NCBI GenBank assembly: GCA_018266215.1
Contig: JAFEAV010000026.1
Coordinates: 1-64,000 of the forward strand
Reading direction: 5' to 3'
From: Cyanobacteria bacterium SZAS LIN-3
GTDB taxonomy: Bacteria; Cyanobacteriota; Vampirovibrionia; Obscuribacterales; Obscuribacteraceae
Length of the DNA stretch: 64,000 bases
Below are positions 33,442 to 42,700 of this stretch, piece after piece; within the stretch, counting starts at the first letter, position 1; each line of letters opens with the position of its first letter. A model generated the notes under the pieces. The model saw nothing but the letters and a program-made list of their open reading frames with translations. It was not told the DNA's origin and did not search any database. The translations under genes were made by a program, and so were the position numbers.

Positions 33442-33838
33442 GATGTTCTCCAAAAATTGGTGAAGTTGATTGGGGCCGGGCAAATCAAGACCTGACCAAC
33501 AAAACATTGTTGGCTGAGGAGATTGATAGAGCCTGGGGTAGGTCCTTAGGTGTAAATGTCCTTGAATGCGAGCGAATGAGAAGAGAGCATTTAACTCGTA
33601 TCAGAGGCCTTGCTTAAGAGGCAAGGGTTCAGATGTTTCTTAATGTATTGATCGGTAATCTGCGCCAATTTCAGATTGGTGGGAGCTATAAGTGTCTCTC
33701 CGTTGTGTAGTAATGCGGCCGGTTTTCGTCGGTAAAAAAGATTGCCTTCCAGTCTGTGCAAAAAAATCGCATTTGAATTGAACTTTTTGTGGGCGGCCGG
33801 CGTCTAACTGAAAATCACCGGGGCTTGCGGACATCTTT
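33442..33838. other. Divergent intergenic region
   Basis: 397 bases between divergent genes. A small hairpin CCAACA / TGTTGG (33496-33513) is present; no gene or clear promoter is visible. Confidence 0.45.
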
Positions 33839-34792
33839 ATGAGCATTCATCGACTCCTGCCCAGTAGCTTGAAAGAAAACTATCCTCTGGCGGTGATGCT
33901 GGCTCTGAGCCTGGCGTATTTTTGCTGCTCCGCCCTCTGCCTTGCCTTTGACCAGCGCCAGATACTGGGCGAATATGTCTGGGTCAAGCCCTGCAAATTT
34001 GGTCTGTCGATTGCCACCTATGCGGCCGGCCTGATCTGGTTATCCGGGTATGTAGGCAGTTACAAGGCTCTGTTCGCCCGATATAGCAGATGGGCTCTGC
34101 TCGGCGCCATTATAGAGCTCACCGCCCTGGCCGTGCAGGCCGGTTATCTGCTGACCGGTGGGCATAGCGGTGGAGTCTGGCACCAGGCAGTTGCAGACGC
34201 CCTGGCCATGGCCATCAAACTGGGGATAATGCCTGTCGCCTTGCTCATGCCCGTTACACTTTTCTTTTTGATCAAACAAAAAGACTTACCACCCGTTCTT
34301 GGTGGTGCGCTGCGCTGGGCGGCATTGATTGCAACTCTTGGTATGATTCCGGGTCTGATTATGGTCCTGCCCGGTTCACATCAACTGGTGCTTTCGCATC
34401 ACAGTGCCTTCGGCCACGTTATGTCGACGGCTGGCGGAGCTCATAGTCCGATCTCGCCCTTGCTTGGCTGGAGCACCACCGGCGGTGACTTGCGGGCGGT
34501 CCATTTTTTTGGTTTGCATGCCTTGCAGGTTTTGCCTCTGACGGGCCTGGCCGTGATGAAATACCTGCCCTCATGGACTGCGAAGAGGCAGGCCGGGTTA
34601 ATTACTAACCTGGGCATTACTTATACTGCTCTGCTTATATTGCTGACTTTTCAGGCGTTGCTGGGCGAATCTTTCTTCCATCCCGGCGCGGAAACGGTGC
34701 GACTGGGCATGGCTATTTTGGGTCTGAGTCTTGCGGCGGCACTCGCCGGGGGGCACAAGGTGCGGGTTGCGGCTCAATGCCCTGGTACTTAG
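33839..34792 (+). CDS. Polytopic membrane protein, unknown
   Basis: 317 residues with about eight membrane helices. Conserved-looking loops include GEYVWVKPCKFGLSI near the first outer loop and GWSTTGGDLRAVHFFGLHALQVLP, where two histidines sit inside the membrane region. Those paired His residues could coordinate haem or a metal, but no named family comes to mind. No ribosome site is obvious at the ATG. Confidence 0.75.
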   Translation: MSIHRLLPSSLKENYPLAVMLALSLAYFCCSALCLAFDQRQILGEYVWVKPCKFGLSIATYAAGLIWLSGYVGSYKALFARYSRWALLGAIIELTALAVQAGYLLTGGHSGGVWHQAVADALAMAIKLGIMPVALLMPVTLFFLIKQKDLPPVLGGALRWAALIATLGMIPGLIMVLPGSHQLVLSHHSAFGHVMSTAGGAHSPISPLLGWSTTGGDLRAVHFFGLHALQVLPLTGLAVMKYLPSWTAKRQAGLITNLGITYTALLILLTFQALLGESFFHPGAETVRLGMAILGLSLAAALAGGHKVRVAAQCPGT

Positions 34793-34895
34793 TGATATAG
34801 TTGACTGCAGCAAAAATTTTTTGAATTGTTGTCCCCGCGGCAGTCACTTCCCTGTACCTGCCGTATTTTTTTTTCTTCCATTTGTGTCCCCTGGT

Positions 34896-35429
34896 TCAGG
34901 CCGCCATGGCACCGATATTGGCTGCCAGCAAATCGGCAAATACTTTTGAGCGTTCGTTTCGGGCCATTTCACCGGCTATTCGAGCTACCGTATCGACCGA
35001 GCAGCCAAAGGCGTAAGCGGCCCATCCCTGCACTATGCTCAGGGTGGATGCATTTTCAGCTCTAAGGGCCCAGATGTCTTTGCCTGTGATAACGGCTTGA
35101 GCCGTTGCAAGGGCCGTCAGCGTTGCCGCCGTAGATTCCTCATCCAGGTTCAGCCCGAGGCTGTTGGCGGCCACGAGAGCGGCCTTAGCGGCGGCGTTTT
35201 TCCAGGCCTGCCGGTCCTGATTGTTGCTGCGGCAAAGTGTCAGTACTTCTTCCACTACCCGGTGTTGTTCTTCCGTCTGGGTAAATTTGAGGACGCTCGT
35301 TAAAAGATAAGCGCCGTATTCGGGCCAGACTCTTCTCCAGTCGGGGTTTATTGCTCCGCTGTCGGGTATGGATTTTGGCCAGTTGTCGCCGATTAAGGCT
35401 TTTGTATTTACTAGTTTTATCGTTTTCAT
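34896..35429 (-). CDS. Unknown helical protein (177 aa)
   Basis: No membrane helix. Rich in Ala and Trp, with a repeated helical look (AAKAALVAANSLGLNLDEES, ATLTALATAQAVITG). GGGAGACC lies upstream of the ATG. It may be a small soluble domain; I cannot name a family. Confidence 0.6.
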   Translation of the reverse strand: MKTIKLVNTKALIGDNWPKSIPDSGAINPDWRRVWPEYGAYLLTSVLKFTQTEEQHRVVEEVLTLCRSNNQDRQAWKNAAAKAALVAANSLGLNLDEESTAATLTALATAQAVITGKDIWALRAENASTLSIVQGWAAYAFGCSVDTVARIAGEMARNERSKVFADLLAANIGAMAA

Positions 35430-35551
35430 TTCGGTCTCCCGGAAAAATAATAAAGTCGACTCGATTTTCTCCTTGTAAGGCCTGTACGGTGCGGCAATGC
35501 TTGACCGTACAGACCTGAAGTTCGTATCGAGCTTTGGTTATGGCTGTTCTT

Positions 35552-35875
35552 TTAGCTTCTGGCGCAGGCAAAGGGGCGGGTCAGCCAGGTGTAGATCATG
35601 CCGACACCCAGTATCCAGAGCCAGAAACAGGCTGAGAGAAGGGCAAACCATATGAGCATGGCCAGCCAGAGCCAGACTCCTGCGATTTCAATTACGTTGG
35701 CCCAGACCGGACGATTGACGCCCAGATTGTGCCAGCCGACGGTCAGGATTGTACAAAAGACAATCAGTCCGGAGCCGAACATTGCTACCGGTGAAAACCA
35801 CGATAAACTCAGAGTCATGGCTATGGATGCGCCGGTAGCGGCGGCTAGAGTTAGAAAGATGTTTTCTTTGTTCAT
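35552..35875 (-). CDS. Small membrane protein, unknown (107 aa)
   Basis: Three helices, about residues 6-25, 30-48 and 63-95, the last very Trp-rich (VWLWLAMLIWFALLSACFWLW). CTGGAGAA precedes the ATG. It starts 25 bases after the S41 protease gene and is probably in its operon. Confidence 0.7.
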   Translation of the reverse strand: MNKENIFLTLAAATGASIAMTLSLSWFSPVAMFGSGLIVFCTILTVGWHNLGVNRPVWANVIEIAGVWLWLAMLIWFALLSACFWLWILGVGMIYTWLTRPFACARS

Positions 35876-35900
35876 AAAATTCTCCAGAGTTAATTCAGGG

Positions 35901-37538
35901 TTACTGGCTGCTGGCGGCGAAAAATTCCCGCTCGCGTAGCCGGTGCTTTTCGACTGCCTGGGTACTGCGGGCGGCCCGGTCTGCCAGTGCGGAGGCACTG
36001 TGCGCTTCTTTTACGGCTGCTTCCCCCCGACTTAAAACCTCCACGGCTCTGGCCAGCTGAGTGTCCTGTGCGTGGAACGGATCGTCGATGAAGTCATCGC
36101 CGGGCAAAACCTCGAAGTCCGGAATGACACCGGCACCAAGGGCCACACCTCCGGGGAGAAAGCGAAATGTGGTGATTTTCACAGCGCTGCCGAAATCAAT
36201 CGGTTTGAAGCTCTGACCCACTTCCTTGCCGTAGCTCGATGTGCCGACCACTGTAGCCAGACCATCGGCCTGCAACATGCCGCCCAGTATTTCGGAAGCA
36301 CTGGCGCTCATGCCGTTGACCAGCACCACGATGGGCACGGTGGGTACGATGCGGAAAAAGCGAGTCGTTTTTTTGCTCTGTATTACTTTTCCGTTTTCCA
36401 CCACCTCTTTTACATAGCCATCATGCTCGATGCGCTCGCGGGTTTCGATGCTGCGGTCGCCTTCTCGTTGCTGGATGGTAATGGTGGGACCGTTTTCCAT
36501 TATTAACTGAGCAATGGCCGTGGCCTGCTCCATCACTCCGCCGCCGTTGTTGCGCAGATCCAGGACCAGTCCCTTGATGGCACAATCGCGCTCCGGTTTG
36601 TAACTCTGCAAAATCGGCAGCAATGCGCGCACATCGTAGGGCAGTTGTTTGCCGGTGCAGGCCAGATAAAGCGCGTCGGTAAACTCCTGTGCCACTGTCT
36701 GGGTAAAGCTCGTAATAGTGACCTTCAGGAAGTCGCCGGGCAACGCTTGAGTCACTACCTGGGGCACGTGGACGGCACCACGGGTGATGCTGATATCCTT
36801 GTCTTCGTAGCCGCTGCCACTGGGGCGATGGACTGAAAGCACGACTGTTGTGCCGGCATCACCTTTGATGCTGTCCACTACGGCGGCCATAGTTTGACCG
36901 ATGGTGGATGTGCCGTTCACTGCTGCGATGCGGTCTCCTGCTCGCAAGCCCGCCTGATAGGCCGGGCTGTCCCTGTCGGGGGCCGGGTAGACAACCAGCG
37001 GCGTGTCAGCACTGATTTTGTTCAGGCTGCGGCGAGCTTCGGCACTGGGATTCTCGCCCAGGGCCTTTTCGGCGCTGCGCAGGCCCAGGCGTGTCAGGGG
37101 CGCGCCGATGCCGAATACATTTCCCTGGGTGCTGAGGTACAGGTCGCGTGCTTCTTTGGGTGTTAAAAACGCCGTGTGCATTTCGCCCAGGTCGCGGACC
37201 ATCTTTTTAATGGCGCGATAGGTGTTCTCCTCAGTGCCGAGCATTTCGCTCTGGTCGTATTTGTGTTGCCACTTTGCGATGAAATCCGCTCGTTTTGATC
37301 GGTCCATGATGCTCAGATCGGTTTTGACTATTTCACCGAAGACGCAGTCGTAAAGGACTTTGCCGTTAAATGGACCCTGGTTTCGCGCGTTGCAGAGAGC
37401 GGGGATTTCGCCCAGCGTTTTTGTCGGCTGTGTCTGCGGTGTCAGGATGACCGACACTAACAGACCGAAGCAGGCCAGCAGGCTCACTATGATTAACGAA
37501 TGCGGGAAGATTCGCTGCGGGTTTTGTTTTTCAGTCAT
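35901..37538 (-). CDS. S41-family C-terminal processing protease
   Basis: 545 residues. One N-terminal membrane helix (about 13-33), then a periplasmic S41 protease with a PDZ domain (about 165-255; DSPAYQAGLRAGDRIAAVNG). The catalytic Ser413 (GMSASASE) and Lys438 (SSYGKEVG) are 25 residues apart, as in CtpA/Prc, so it should be active. The first 120 mature residues (ALCNARNQGPFNGKVLY onwards) match the S41 part of the fusion protein at 47601-50588. Role by family: trimming or degrading periplasmic proteins by their C-termini. Confidence 0.93.
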   Translation of the reverse strand: MTEKQNPQRIFPHSLIIVSLLACFGLLVSVILTPQTQPTKTLGEIPALCNARNQGPFNGKVLYDCVFGEIVKTDLSIMDRSKRADFIAKWQHKYDQSEMLGTEENTYRAIKKMVRDLGEMHTAFLTPKEARDLYLSTQGNVFGIGAPLTRLGLRSAEKALGENPSAEARRSLNKISADTPLVVYPAPDRDSPAYQAGLRAGDRIAAVNGTSTIGQTMAAVVDSIKGDAGTTVVLSVHRPSGSGYEDKDISITRGAVHVPQVVTQALPGDFLKVTITSFTQTVAQEFTDALYLACTGKQLPYDVRALLPILQSYKPERDCAIKGLVLDLRNNGGGVMEQATAIAQLIMENGPTITIQQREGDRSIETRERIEHDGYVKEVVENGKVIQSKKTTRFFRIVPTVPIVVLVNGMSASASEILGGMLQADGLATVVGTSSYGKEVGQSFKPIDFGSAVKITTFRFLPGGVALGAGVIPDFEVLPGDDFIDDPFHAQDTQLARAVEVLSRGEAAVKEAHSASALADRAARSTQAVEKHRLREREFFAASSQ

Positions 37539-37565
37539 GGGAATACCTCGGAGATCTAAAAAAGT

Positions 37566-37598
37566 GCAAAAAGCCGCCGGATCTATTGCTAGATCCGG
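37566..37598 (-). terminator. Intrinsic terminator after the small membrane protein
   Basis: 9-bp perfect stem CCGGATCTA / TAGATCCGG, GCAA loop; on the minus strand CGGCTTTTTG follows. It lies between the genes at 37636 and 37538. Confidence 0.75.
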
Positions 37599-37635
37599 AG
37601 TCAGTAGAGGACGTCCCTGTCCTTGAATTATCCCT

Positions 37636-37959
37636 TTACTTGTCTGGATGCGAGCGCTTGTAGCTGCGGTTGCCCAGGAAGAAGCCTCCGCCCAGACCGA
37701 TGCCGGCCCAGAAGACGATTAAAATACCGCCCTGGATACCGAGCAGAGTGCCGGCAAAAATGCTGGCCAGAGCGACGCCGACAATGGCCCAGATTTTGGA
37801 CGATTTGGAGGTAGTCGGACCTTTTGCGCCAAGCCAGTAGCCAAGGAAGAGGGCTGCCGATATGACCATAAGACCAAGCATTTCTACGTTTTGATGGAGA
37901 GCGGCTTCACCGGGGCTGCCGGGGAAGATCAGTTCATTGGGATCTGGTTTGTTAAACAT
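37636..37959 (-). CDS. Small membrane protein, unknown (107 aa)
   Basis: Three helices at about 25-45, 56-73 and 78-96, with a Lys/Arg-rich end (NRSYKRSHPDK) that should stay in the cytoplasm. It lies 61 bases downstream of the FtsH-like gene. FtsH is often partnered by small membrane proteins, so it may be one, but there is no direct evidence. Confidence 0.65.
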   Translation of the reverse strand: MFNKPDPNELIFPGSPGEAALHQNVEMLGLMVISAALFLGYWLGAKGPTTSKSSKIWAIVGVALASIFAGTLLGIQGGILIVFWAGIGLGGGFFLGNRSYKRSHPDK

Positions 37960-38020
37960 GCTGTTTACCTGTAGTAAGAGTTGTGGGAGGAAGTGAAAAG
38001 GCGTCCCTGCCGTTGTCTTC

Positions 38021-40123
38021 CTAGTTGCTTGTCGGAACTAACAGACCCAGTGAAGGTAAGTGTTTGACAAGCTCTTCTTCGGGAAGGACATCCATCGATA
38101 CGCGAGGAGTGCCGCTTTTGCCGAAGTGTTGATCCCATATTTCGCAGAATCTTTCGCGCAACATGGTTTCTTCATCGATCAGGACCGGTGCGATTGTGGT
38201 CATCAAGCCTTTCAGTTCGGTCAGGATCCTTTCAGCTCTCAGTGCGCAGTCGGCCTGGATCAAGAAGATCTCGTGGTCGATCTGGTTGGACGAAACAGGA
38301 CCAAGTCCGTAACCTCCGCTCATGGCCATGCTTTTGCCAAGATATGGGTCGCTTGATTGTTTGCCGACACAGATCCAGCCCAGTCTGCTCATGCCCCAGA
38401 GGGTAACCATGTTTTTAGCCAGGGTGTAGGCGCGGTCGATGTCGTTGGAAGCACCGGTAGAGGTGGTACCCAAAAACATTTGTTCTGCGCGGTTGGCTGC
38501 CAACAAGGAAGTGATCTGACCTAACAAGCCTTCTTTGGTCATGCAGAAAGGATCTTCATCCCCTTGCATGAGGGTGTAGCCACCAGCGCCGCCGGCACCA
38601 ATGATGGTGATTTTGCGCACCTGGTCGCCCCATTGATCGGCCCAACCTTTGTTCATGCGGAACAAGTATTCGCCCACCAGAGCATGGCCCAATTCATGGT
38701 AGGACAGCAGGTTCTTCACGTCCATGCTCAGACGTTTGGATTTGCCTTCATTGGCCTGTCCGCCCATTTGAATGGCAGAGATACCTTTGTCCAGGTCCTC
38801 TCTGGTGATCATTGTTGCTTTCTTACCTTTGCCGAACTGTTTGCGGCATCTTGCGATGGCCGCATCCGGGGCGTGCACTTTCAACAATGATGCAATGTCC
38901 GCACCGCTCAAGCCGCTTGTTGCTCCTGCCAGCTCGTCTTTGTCGATGCTTGGGTCCAGCTTGACGTCTTTGCTGTGCACTTCAATGATCTGGCGACGAC
39001 CCTTTTTATCGGGCAGGTCGACAATCATTTTCTTGTCGCCGAAGCGACCTGAACGCACCACAGCGGGGTCAAGCATGTTGTCGCGGTTGGTCATACCAAA
39101 GACAATCAGACCGGAGTTGTCTTCGAAGCCGTCCAGCTCACTCAACAACTGGTCCAGAGTTTGGTGTCTTTCGTCGTTACCGCCGCCTACGCCTGCTCCA
39201 CGATGTTGAGCTACTGCGTCCAATTCGTCGATGAGCAAGATGGCAGGCAGTTTTGCGCGGATTTGTTCGAACATGTCACGTACGCGTGAAGCGCCGACAC
39301 CGACAAACATTTCCACGAATTCCGCGGCGTTGATGTAGAAAGCAGGAACACCCGCTTCACCGGCAACAGCTTTTGCAAGCAATGTTTTACCGGTGCCGGG
39401 AGGGCCTACTAAAAGTACGCATTTTGCGATCTTGCCGCCGAGGTCTTTGATTTCACTGGGATCCTTTAAATAGTCGACGATGCGTTCCATTGCTTCTTTG
39501 GTTTCATCAAGGCCGGCAACGTCGGTAAATTTGACCAGAGGTCCTTTTTCGGGATCAAAGGTTTTGTGTTTGGATTTGGCAAAAGCGCCGGCTGCACCAC
39601 CACCGCCTTTCATTTGTCTGAACTGGTAGAACATGAAACCGAGTATGGCGATAGGTGTGACTATCATCAATACGGTCAGGATTGTACTGATCAGATTGGA
39701 ATGCGGATCGGTTCCTTTTTCGGAGGGGCCGACTACATATTCGCGTTGTGCGTCTTCTCCGCTCATAGGCAGAGATTCGCGTGTTACTTTGTTGCGTTCC
39801 GCTTCACTGGCCAGAACGTTGTAATCAAACTCCCCGGGGATGTCGGCAACAACGTCGCTCTTGCCGCCGCTGTAGTCGACAATTACTTTGTCGGGGAATT
39901 GTCTTACGCCTTTGACGTAAACCAGCTTCTCTATTGATGTGGGTTCGGTGCGAACTTTGTCCACAACTTCCGAGAAGTCGATACGTTTGGCGTGAGCGTA
40001 ATTGGCTACCGGTGTCGTTGAGGTGCTGCCGCCGCCGCCGAAGGTGAGGGCAATGGCCAGGGCCAGAAATCCAATTCCGATATAGAGGATCCATTTTGGT
40101 GGTGTTCTAAAGTCGTTATTCAT
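38021..40123 (-). CDS. FtsH-like membrane AAA metalloprotease
   Basis: 700 residues. Two membrane helices (about 11-28 and 146-166) enclose a periplasmic domain; an AAA module follows with Walker A GPPGTGKT (240-247), Walker B LLIDELDA (297-303) and an arginine-finger region (VRSGRFGD). The zinc site is HELGH (His476, His480) with a third ligand probably Asp561 in TGASNDID, so it should be active. It differs from ordinary FtsH: Walker B reads LLIDELD not FIDEID, His-to-Asp spacing is about ten residues longer, and the alanine normally in HEAGH is Leu. It may be a paralog beside a housekeeping FtsH elsewhere. ATG with AGGAGAAAC. Confidence 0.93.
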   Translation of the reverse strand: MNNDFRTPPKWILYIGIGFLALAIALTFGGGGSTSTTPVANYAHAKRIDFSEVVDKVRTEPTSIEKLVYVKGVRQFPDKVIVDYSGGKSDVVADIPGEFDYNVLASEAERNKVTRESLPMSGEDAQREYVVGPSEKGTDPHSNLISTILTVLMIVTPIAILGFMFYQFRQMKGGGGAAGAFAKSKHKTFDPEKGPLVKFTDVAGLDETKEAMERIVDYLKDPSEIKDLGGKIAKCVLLVGPPGTGKTLLAKAVAGEAGVPAFYINAAEFVEMFVGVGASRVRDMFEQIRAKLPAILLIDELDAVAQHRGAGVGGGNDERHQTLDQLLSELDGFEDNSGLIVFGMTNRDNMLDPAVVRSGRFGDKKMIVDLPDKKGRRQIIEVHSKDVKLDPSIDKDELAGATSGLSGADIASLLKVHAPDAAIARCRKQFGKGKKATMITREDLDKGISAIQMGGQANEGKSKRLSMDVKNLLSYHELGHALVGEYLFRMNKGWADQWGDQVRKITIIGAGGAGGYTLMQGDEDPFCMTKEGLLGQITSLLAANRAEQMFLGTTSTGASNDIDRAYTLAKNMVTLWGMSRLGWICVGKQSSDPYLGKSMAMSGGYGLGPVSSNQIDHEIFLIQADCALRAERILTELKGLMTTIAPVLIDEETMLRERFCEIWDQHFGKSGTPRVSMDVLPEEELVKHLPSLGLLVPTSN

Positions 40124-40430
40124 AGGTTTCTCCTGATGAATGATGACGCAACCGTGCTAGTGGTTGCGGTAAATAGATGGATGCTTGGTGACAACGCATC
40201 CGCTTTGGTTGCTGTTGCAACCGTGTTAAAAACGACCACACCTCTGGTGCAGTCGTTTAAAAGGTAAGAAGTAAGGTGTTGCTGGTTTGTGGTTCTTAAA
40301 AGTCTGCGTTAAGAAAAGGTGAAGGGTTGGTTGGTAACACTCAAACTACATAAGTGCCACCGACGTACGCAATGCCGGTCGCAGAAAAAACGTTAGTTTC
40401 TTCTGGCACAGTTTGCGTACGCGATCCGCT
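40124..40430. other. Hairpin-rich leader of the FtsH-like gene
   Basis: 307 bases with at least five inverted repeats in a row: CGCAACC/GGTTGCG (40147-40168), GGATGC/GCATCC (40179-40201), GGTTGC/GCAACC (40207-40222), AAACGAC/GTCGTTT with inner CACC/GGTG (40230-40258), and CGTACGCAA/TTGCGTACG (40364-40421). On the minus strand the fourth ends in GTTTTT. No gene is visible. Confidence 0.6.
40230..40258 (-). terminator. Probable terminator or attenuator before the FtsH-like gene
   Basis: Stem AAACGAC/GTCGTTT with a 2x2 internal loop and a CACC/GGTG top. On the minus strand the arm runs into a T-run (GTCGTTTTTAAC). It may end the M50 transcript or attenuate read-through into the FtsH-like gene. 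Confidence 0.6.
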
Positions 40431-41603
40431 TTACTGCTTCTTGCCTGGGTCACTTGCAGCTGCTCTAAATAGAAGCGGCCTGAGCATATAGACGACGGCG
40501 CAGATAATGACAATCAGTGCGGGAGTTGCCCAGGGCCTTCCGAGCAGCGAAACCATATCGTTATATAGCGCCAGGAAGAAAAGGCCGACGAAAAACACAA
40601 CTACCAGCAACTGCATTATGCCCTGTGTTTTTACTCGCAGCGGTCGGCCGCGCGCTTTTTCCAGAGCCAGCAGCACCAGTTGTCCGCCGTCGAGACCGGG
40701 CAGAGGCAGCAGGTTGAGTATAGCCAGGGCGATGCTCAGCACGCAGGTAAAGTAAATGCCGCCGCTGATACCGCTGTTGACCTGTTCACTGCCTTCGGCC
40801 ACGATGCCGACAATGCTGGAGAGCTGCTTCAGATTTTTGCCGTGCAGTAGTGAGCCGTAGCCGGAAAGTGTATCGGCAGTCATGCCAACTGTCTTAGCGA
40901 CGGCTTCGACTGAGGCTTCCGCGACGCTTACTTGCCTGATGCTGCGGCTGATATGTGCACCGATGCCGACGCCGATTTTGCCGTTCTCGTCCGGTACTAA
41001 TGTGATCGTTTGGTTCTGGTCAGATCTGCCGACGATCATTGTCAGCGCGATCGATTTGTGGGCGGCCAGGGCTTGCACCACTTGCTCCGGTTTTTCCACC
41101 CGTTTGCCGTCGATCCAGAGGAAGCGATCACCTTCTTGCAATCCTGCGGTGGCGGCAATGGAAGTGCTGTTGGGCAGCAGTGCGACATAAACGTCATCGA
41201 TGGTGGTGACGGGTACGCCGCTGGCGCTGAAGAGCGCAAAGAAGAGGACCACCGGTATCAGCAGATTCATGCCCGGACCGGCTGCCAGCGTGGCGGCGCG
41301 ACCCACAAAGGATGCGGCGGCGAAGGATTTTTCATCGGGTGCGATGAAGCCTCCGACCGGAAACGGCCTCAGTTGAAATTCCGTGCCCCAGGCATGCCCC
41401 AATACCGTCGCTTGATCGGCGCGGCCGAAGCCCACCGAGAAGATCGGTACGGCGATGCCGAAGCAACGGGCCACCAGCCAGTGTCCAAATTCATGCAGGG
41501 TTATGAGGACACTGATAATGGTCAGGGCGGCCACTACTCCAAAGACTTTGCTTGAGAGCAGGGAAGCCACGATCAGGAACGTCAGTAGAATTATTTTATT
41601 CAT
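40431..41603 (-). CDS. Site-2-type intramembrane metalloprotease (M50, RseP-like)
   Basis: 390 residues with several helices. The zinc motif HEFGH (about residues 37-41) lies in the first part and the partner motif near LLPLPGLDGGQ (about 305-315), as in S2P/RseP. A central PDZ-like domain is present (AATAGLQEGDRFLWIDG). Known relatives cut anti-sigma factors or signal-peptide remnants inside the membrane. I use the ATG at 41603; a GTG three codons earlier also exists. The start region overlaps the stop of the PrsW-like gene, so the two are coupled. Confidence 0.92.
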   Translation of the reverse strand: MNKIILLTFLIVASLLSSKVFGVVAALTIISVLITLHEFGHWLVARCFGIAVPIFSVGFGRADQATVLGHAWGTEFQLRPFPVGGFIAPDEKSFAAASFVGRAATLAAGPGMNLLIPVVLFFALFSASGVPVTTIDDVYVALLPNSTSIAATAGLQEGDRFLWIDGKRVEKPEQVVQALAAHKSIALTMIVGRSDQNQTITLVPDENGKIGVGIGAHISRSIRQVSVAEASVEAVAKTVGMTADTLSGYGSLLHGKNLKQLSSIVGIVAEGSEQVNSGISGGIYFTCVLSIALAILNLLPLPGLDGGQLVLLALEKARGRPLRVKTQGIMQLLVVVFFVGLFFLALYNDMVSLLGRPWATPALIVIICAVVYMLRPLLFRAAASDPGKKQ

Positions 41604-42435
41604 GGTTGTCACCGCTGGTAGTACTGGTTGTCATTTCAATCGTGGCCACTTTGTAGCGCAGCAGCAGATAGCCGTACCAGAAGAAGCCGTACAGCACTAT
41701 CATCATGGCGAAGATCCAGCCGCTCTTGGATTGTGCCAGGGTGTCCCAGAGTCCGTGGGTAAAGATGGCTGCAAATAGTCCTGCTGTCAGGACCATGTAG
41801 CGATGAGGACCTCTGGTGAAGGTTGCTATCCCCAGAGCGGCTCCCCACAGCGCGCTGTACAGAGCGTGGAGCGGCACGCGAATAAACGCGCCCAGCATGT
41901 ATGCCTTGATCGCCCCGCTGTCCATTTCAAATAGATGCAGGTTGTGAAAGATGTTCTCGTAGGCGGCAAAGCCCATAGCCGAGGCGCAGGCTAGAATGAT
42001 GCCGTCTGCAGGGTGCTTGATTGCGCCCGGTGCCAGGTATTTGATGACCAGCAGCACCGCCGAAAATTTCAGCAACTCTTCCGTTAGTCCTGCCCGCAAG
42101 ACAAAATAGGTGAGGCTGTCGCCACTGGCAATGGTGGCGAAAAAGTAGTTGAGCCATTCGCCCATGAAGACAAATACAGGGGCAATCAGCCAGGAGGCGC
42201 TCATGCACAGGGCGATTGTGTTCAGTGCCGGAGATGTGCTCCGTGGAGTTTCGCTGTACTTGTTTAAGGCAACATGCACTGCCAGCTCCTTGCGGTCCAG
42301 GGCAAATACCCAGAGCCAGGCAAAAGGAGCCAGTAACGGTAACAAACCAGCTATCCAGCCGGTTCTGGCTATGTTGGTAGCCAGCAGTAGTAATACGCAT
42401 CCGAAGAGGACGTATTGAGAAGTGATTCTGTTCAT
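41596..42435 (-). CDS. PrsW-type intramembrane protease
   Basis: 279 residues, about eight helices. The family's active-site residues are visible: the Glu pair Glu119-Glu120 (GLTEELLKF), Glu160 in GFAAYENIFH, His190 in VPLHALYS, and the HGLWD motif (His227, Asp231). PrsW is known from Bacillus as the site-1 protease that cuts the anti-sigma factor RsiW. It overlaps the M50 gene downstream, so a site-1/site-2 pair is made from one transcript. No anti-sigma substrate is visible in the window. Confidence 0.88.
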   Translation of the reverse strand: MNRITSQYVLFGCVLLLLATNIARTGWIAGLLPLLAPFAWLWVFALDRKELAVHVALNKYSETPRSTSPALNTIALCMSASWLIAPVFVFMGEWLNYFFATIASGDSLTYFVLRAGLTEELLKFSAVLLVIKYLAPGAIKHPADGIILACASAMGFAAYENIFHNLHLFEMDSGAIKAYMLGAFIRVPLHALYSALWGAALGIATFTRGPHRYMVLTAGLFAAIFTHGLWDTLAQSKSGWIFAMMIVLYGFFWYGYLLLRYKVATIEMTTSTTSGDNHE

Positions 42436-42484
42436 CGGATTTATTCCTCTTGCCCTGCGGACAAGAATTGAAGTCGTTAATTGA

Positions 42485-42700
42485 TCAGGTCTTTTTTCCT
42501 TTCTGTTTGGCTTCCTCAGCCTTGCGCTTCTCCTCGCGGTAAATCCACTCGTCTTCGAGTGTCTTGCCGCGCGCTACCAGTCCGCCATTTCCTGTGGTGG
42601 TGGGAGCGTGGTGTACGGCGTCGTGACGAGTCTTGAGGTCGTCTAACTCCGTGTTGCCGCCGTTGACTGTCGGACGTGTTGCGCTTTTGTCTTTAGCCAC
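42485..42700 (-). CDS. Small charged protein, unknown (71 aa)
   Basis: A hydrophilic protein ending in a Lys/Glu-rich helix (EEKRKAEEAKQKGKKT). The GTG start overlaps the stop of the gene before it by eight bases, with AGGACA upstream, so it is coupled to that membrane protein. Function unknown. Confidence 0.65.
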   Translation of the reverse strand: MAKDKSATRPTVNGGNTELDDLKTRHDAVHHAPTTTGNGGLVARGKTLEDEWIYREEKRKAEEAKQKGKKT

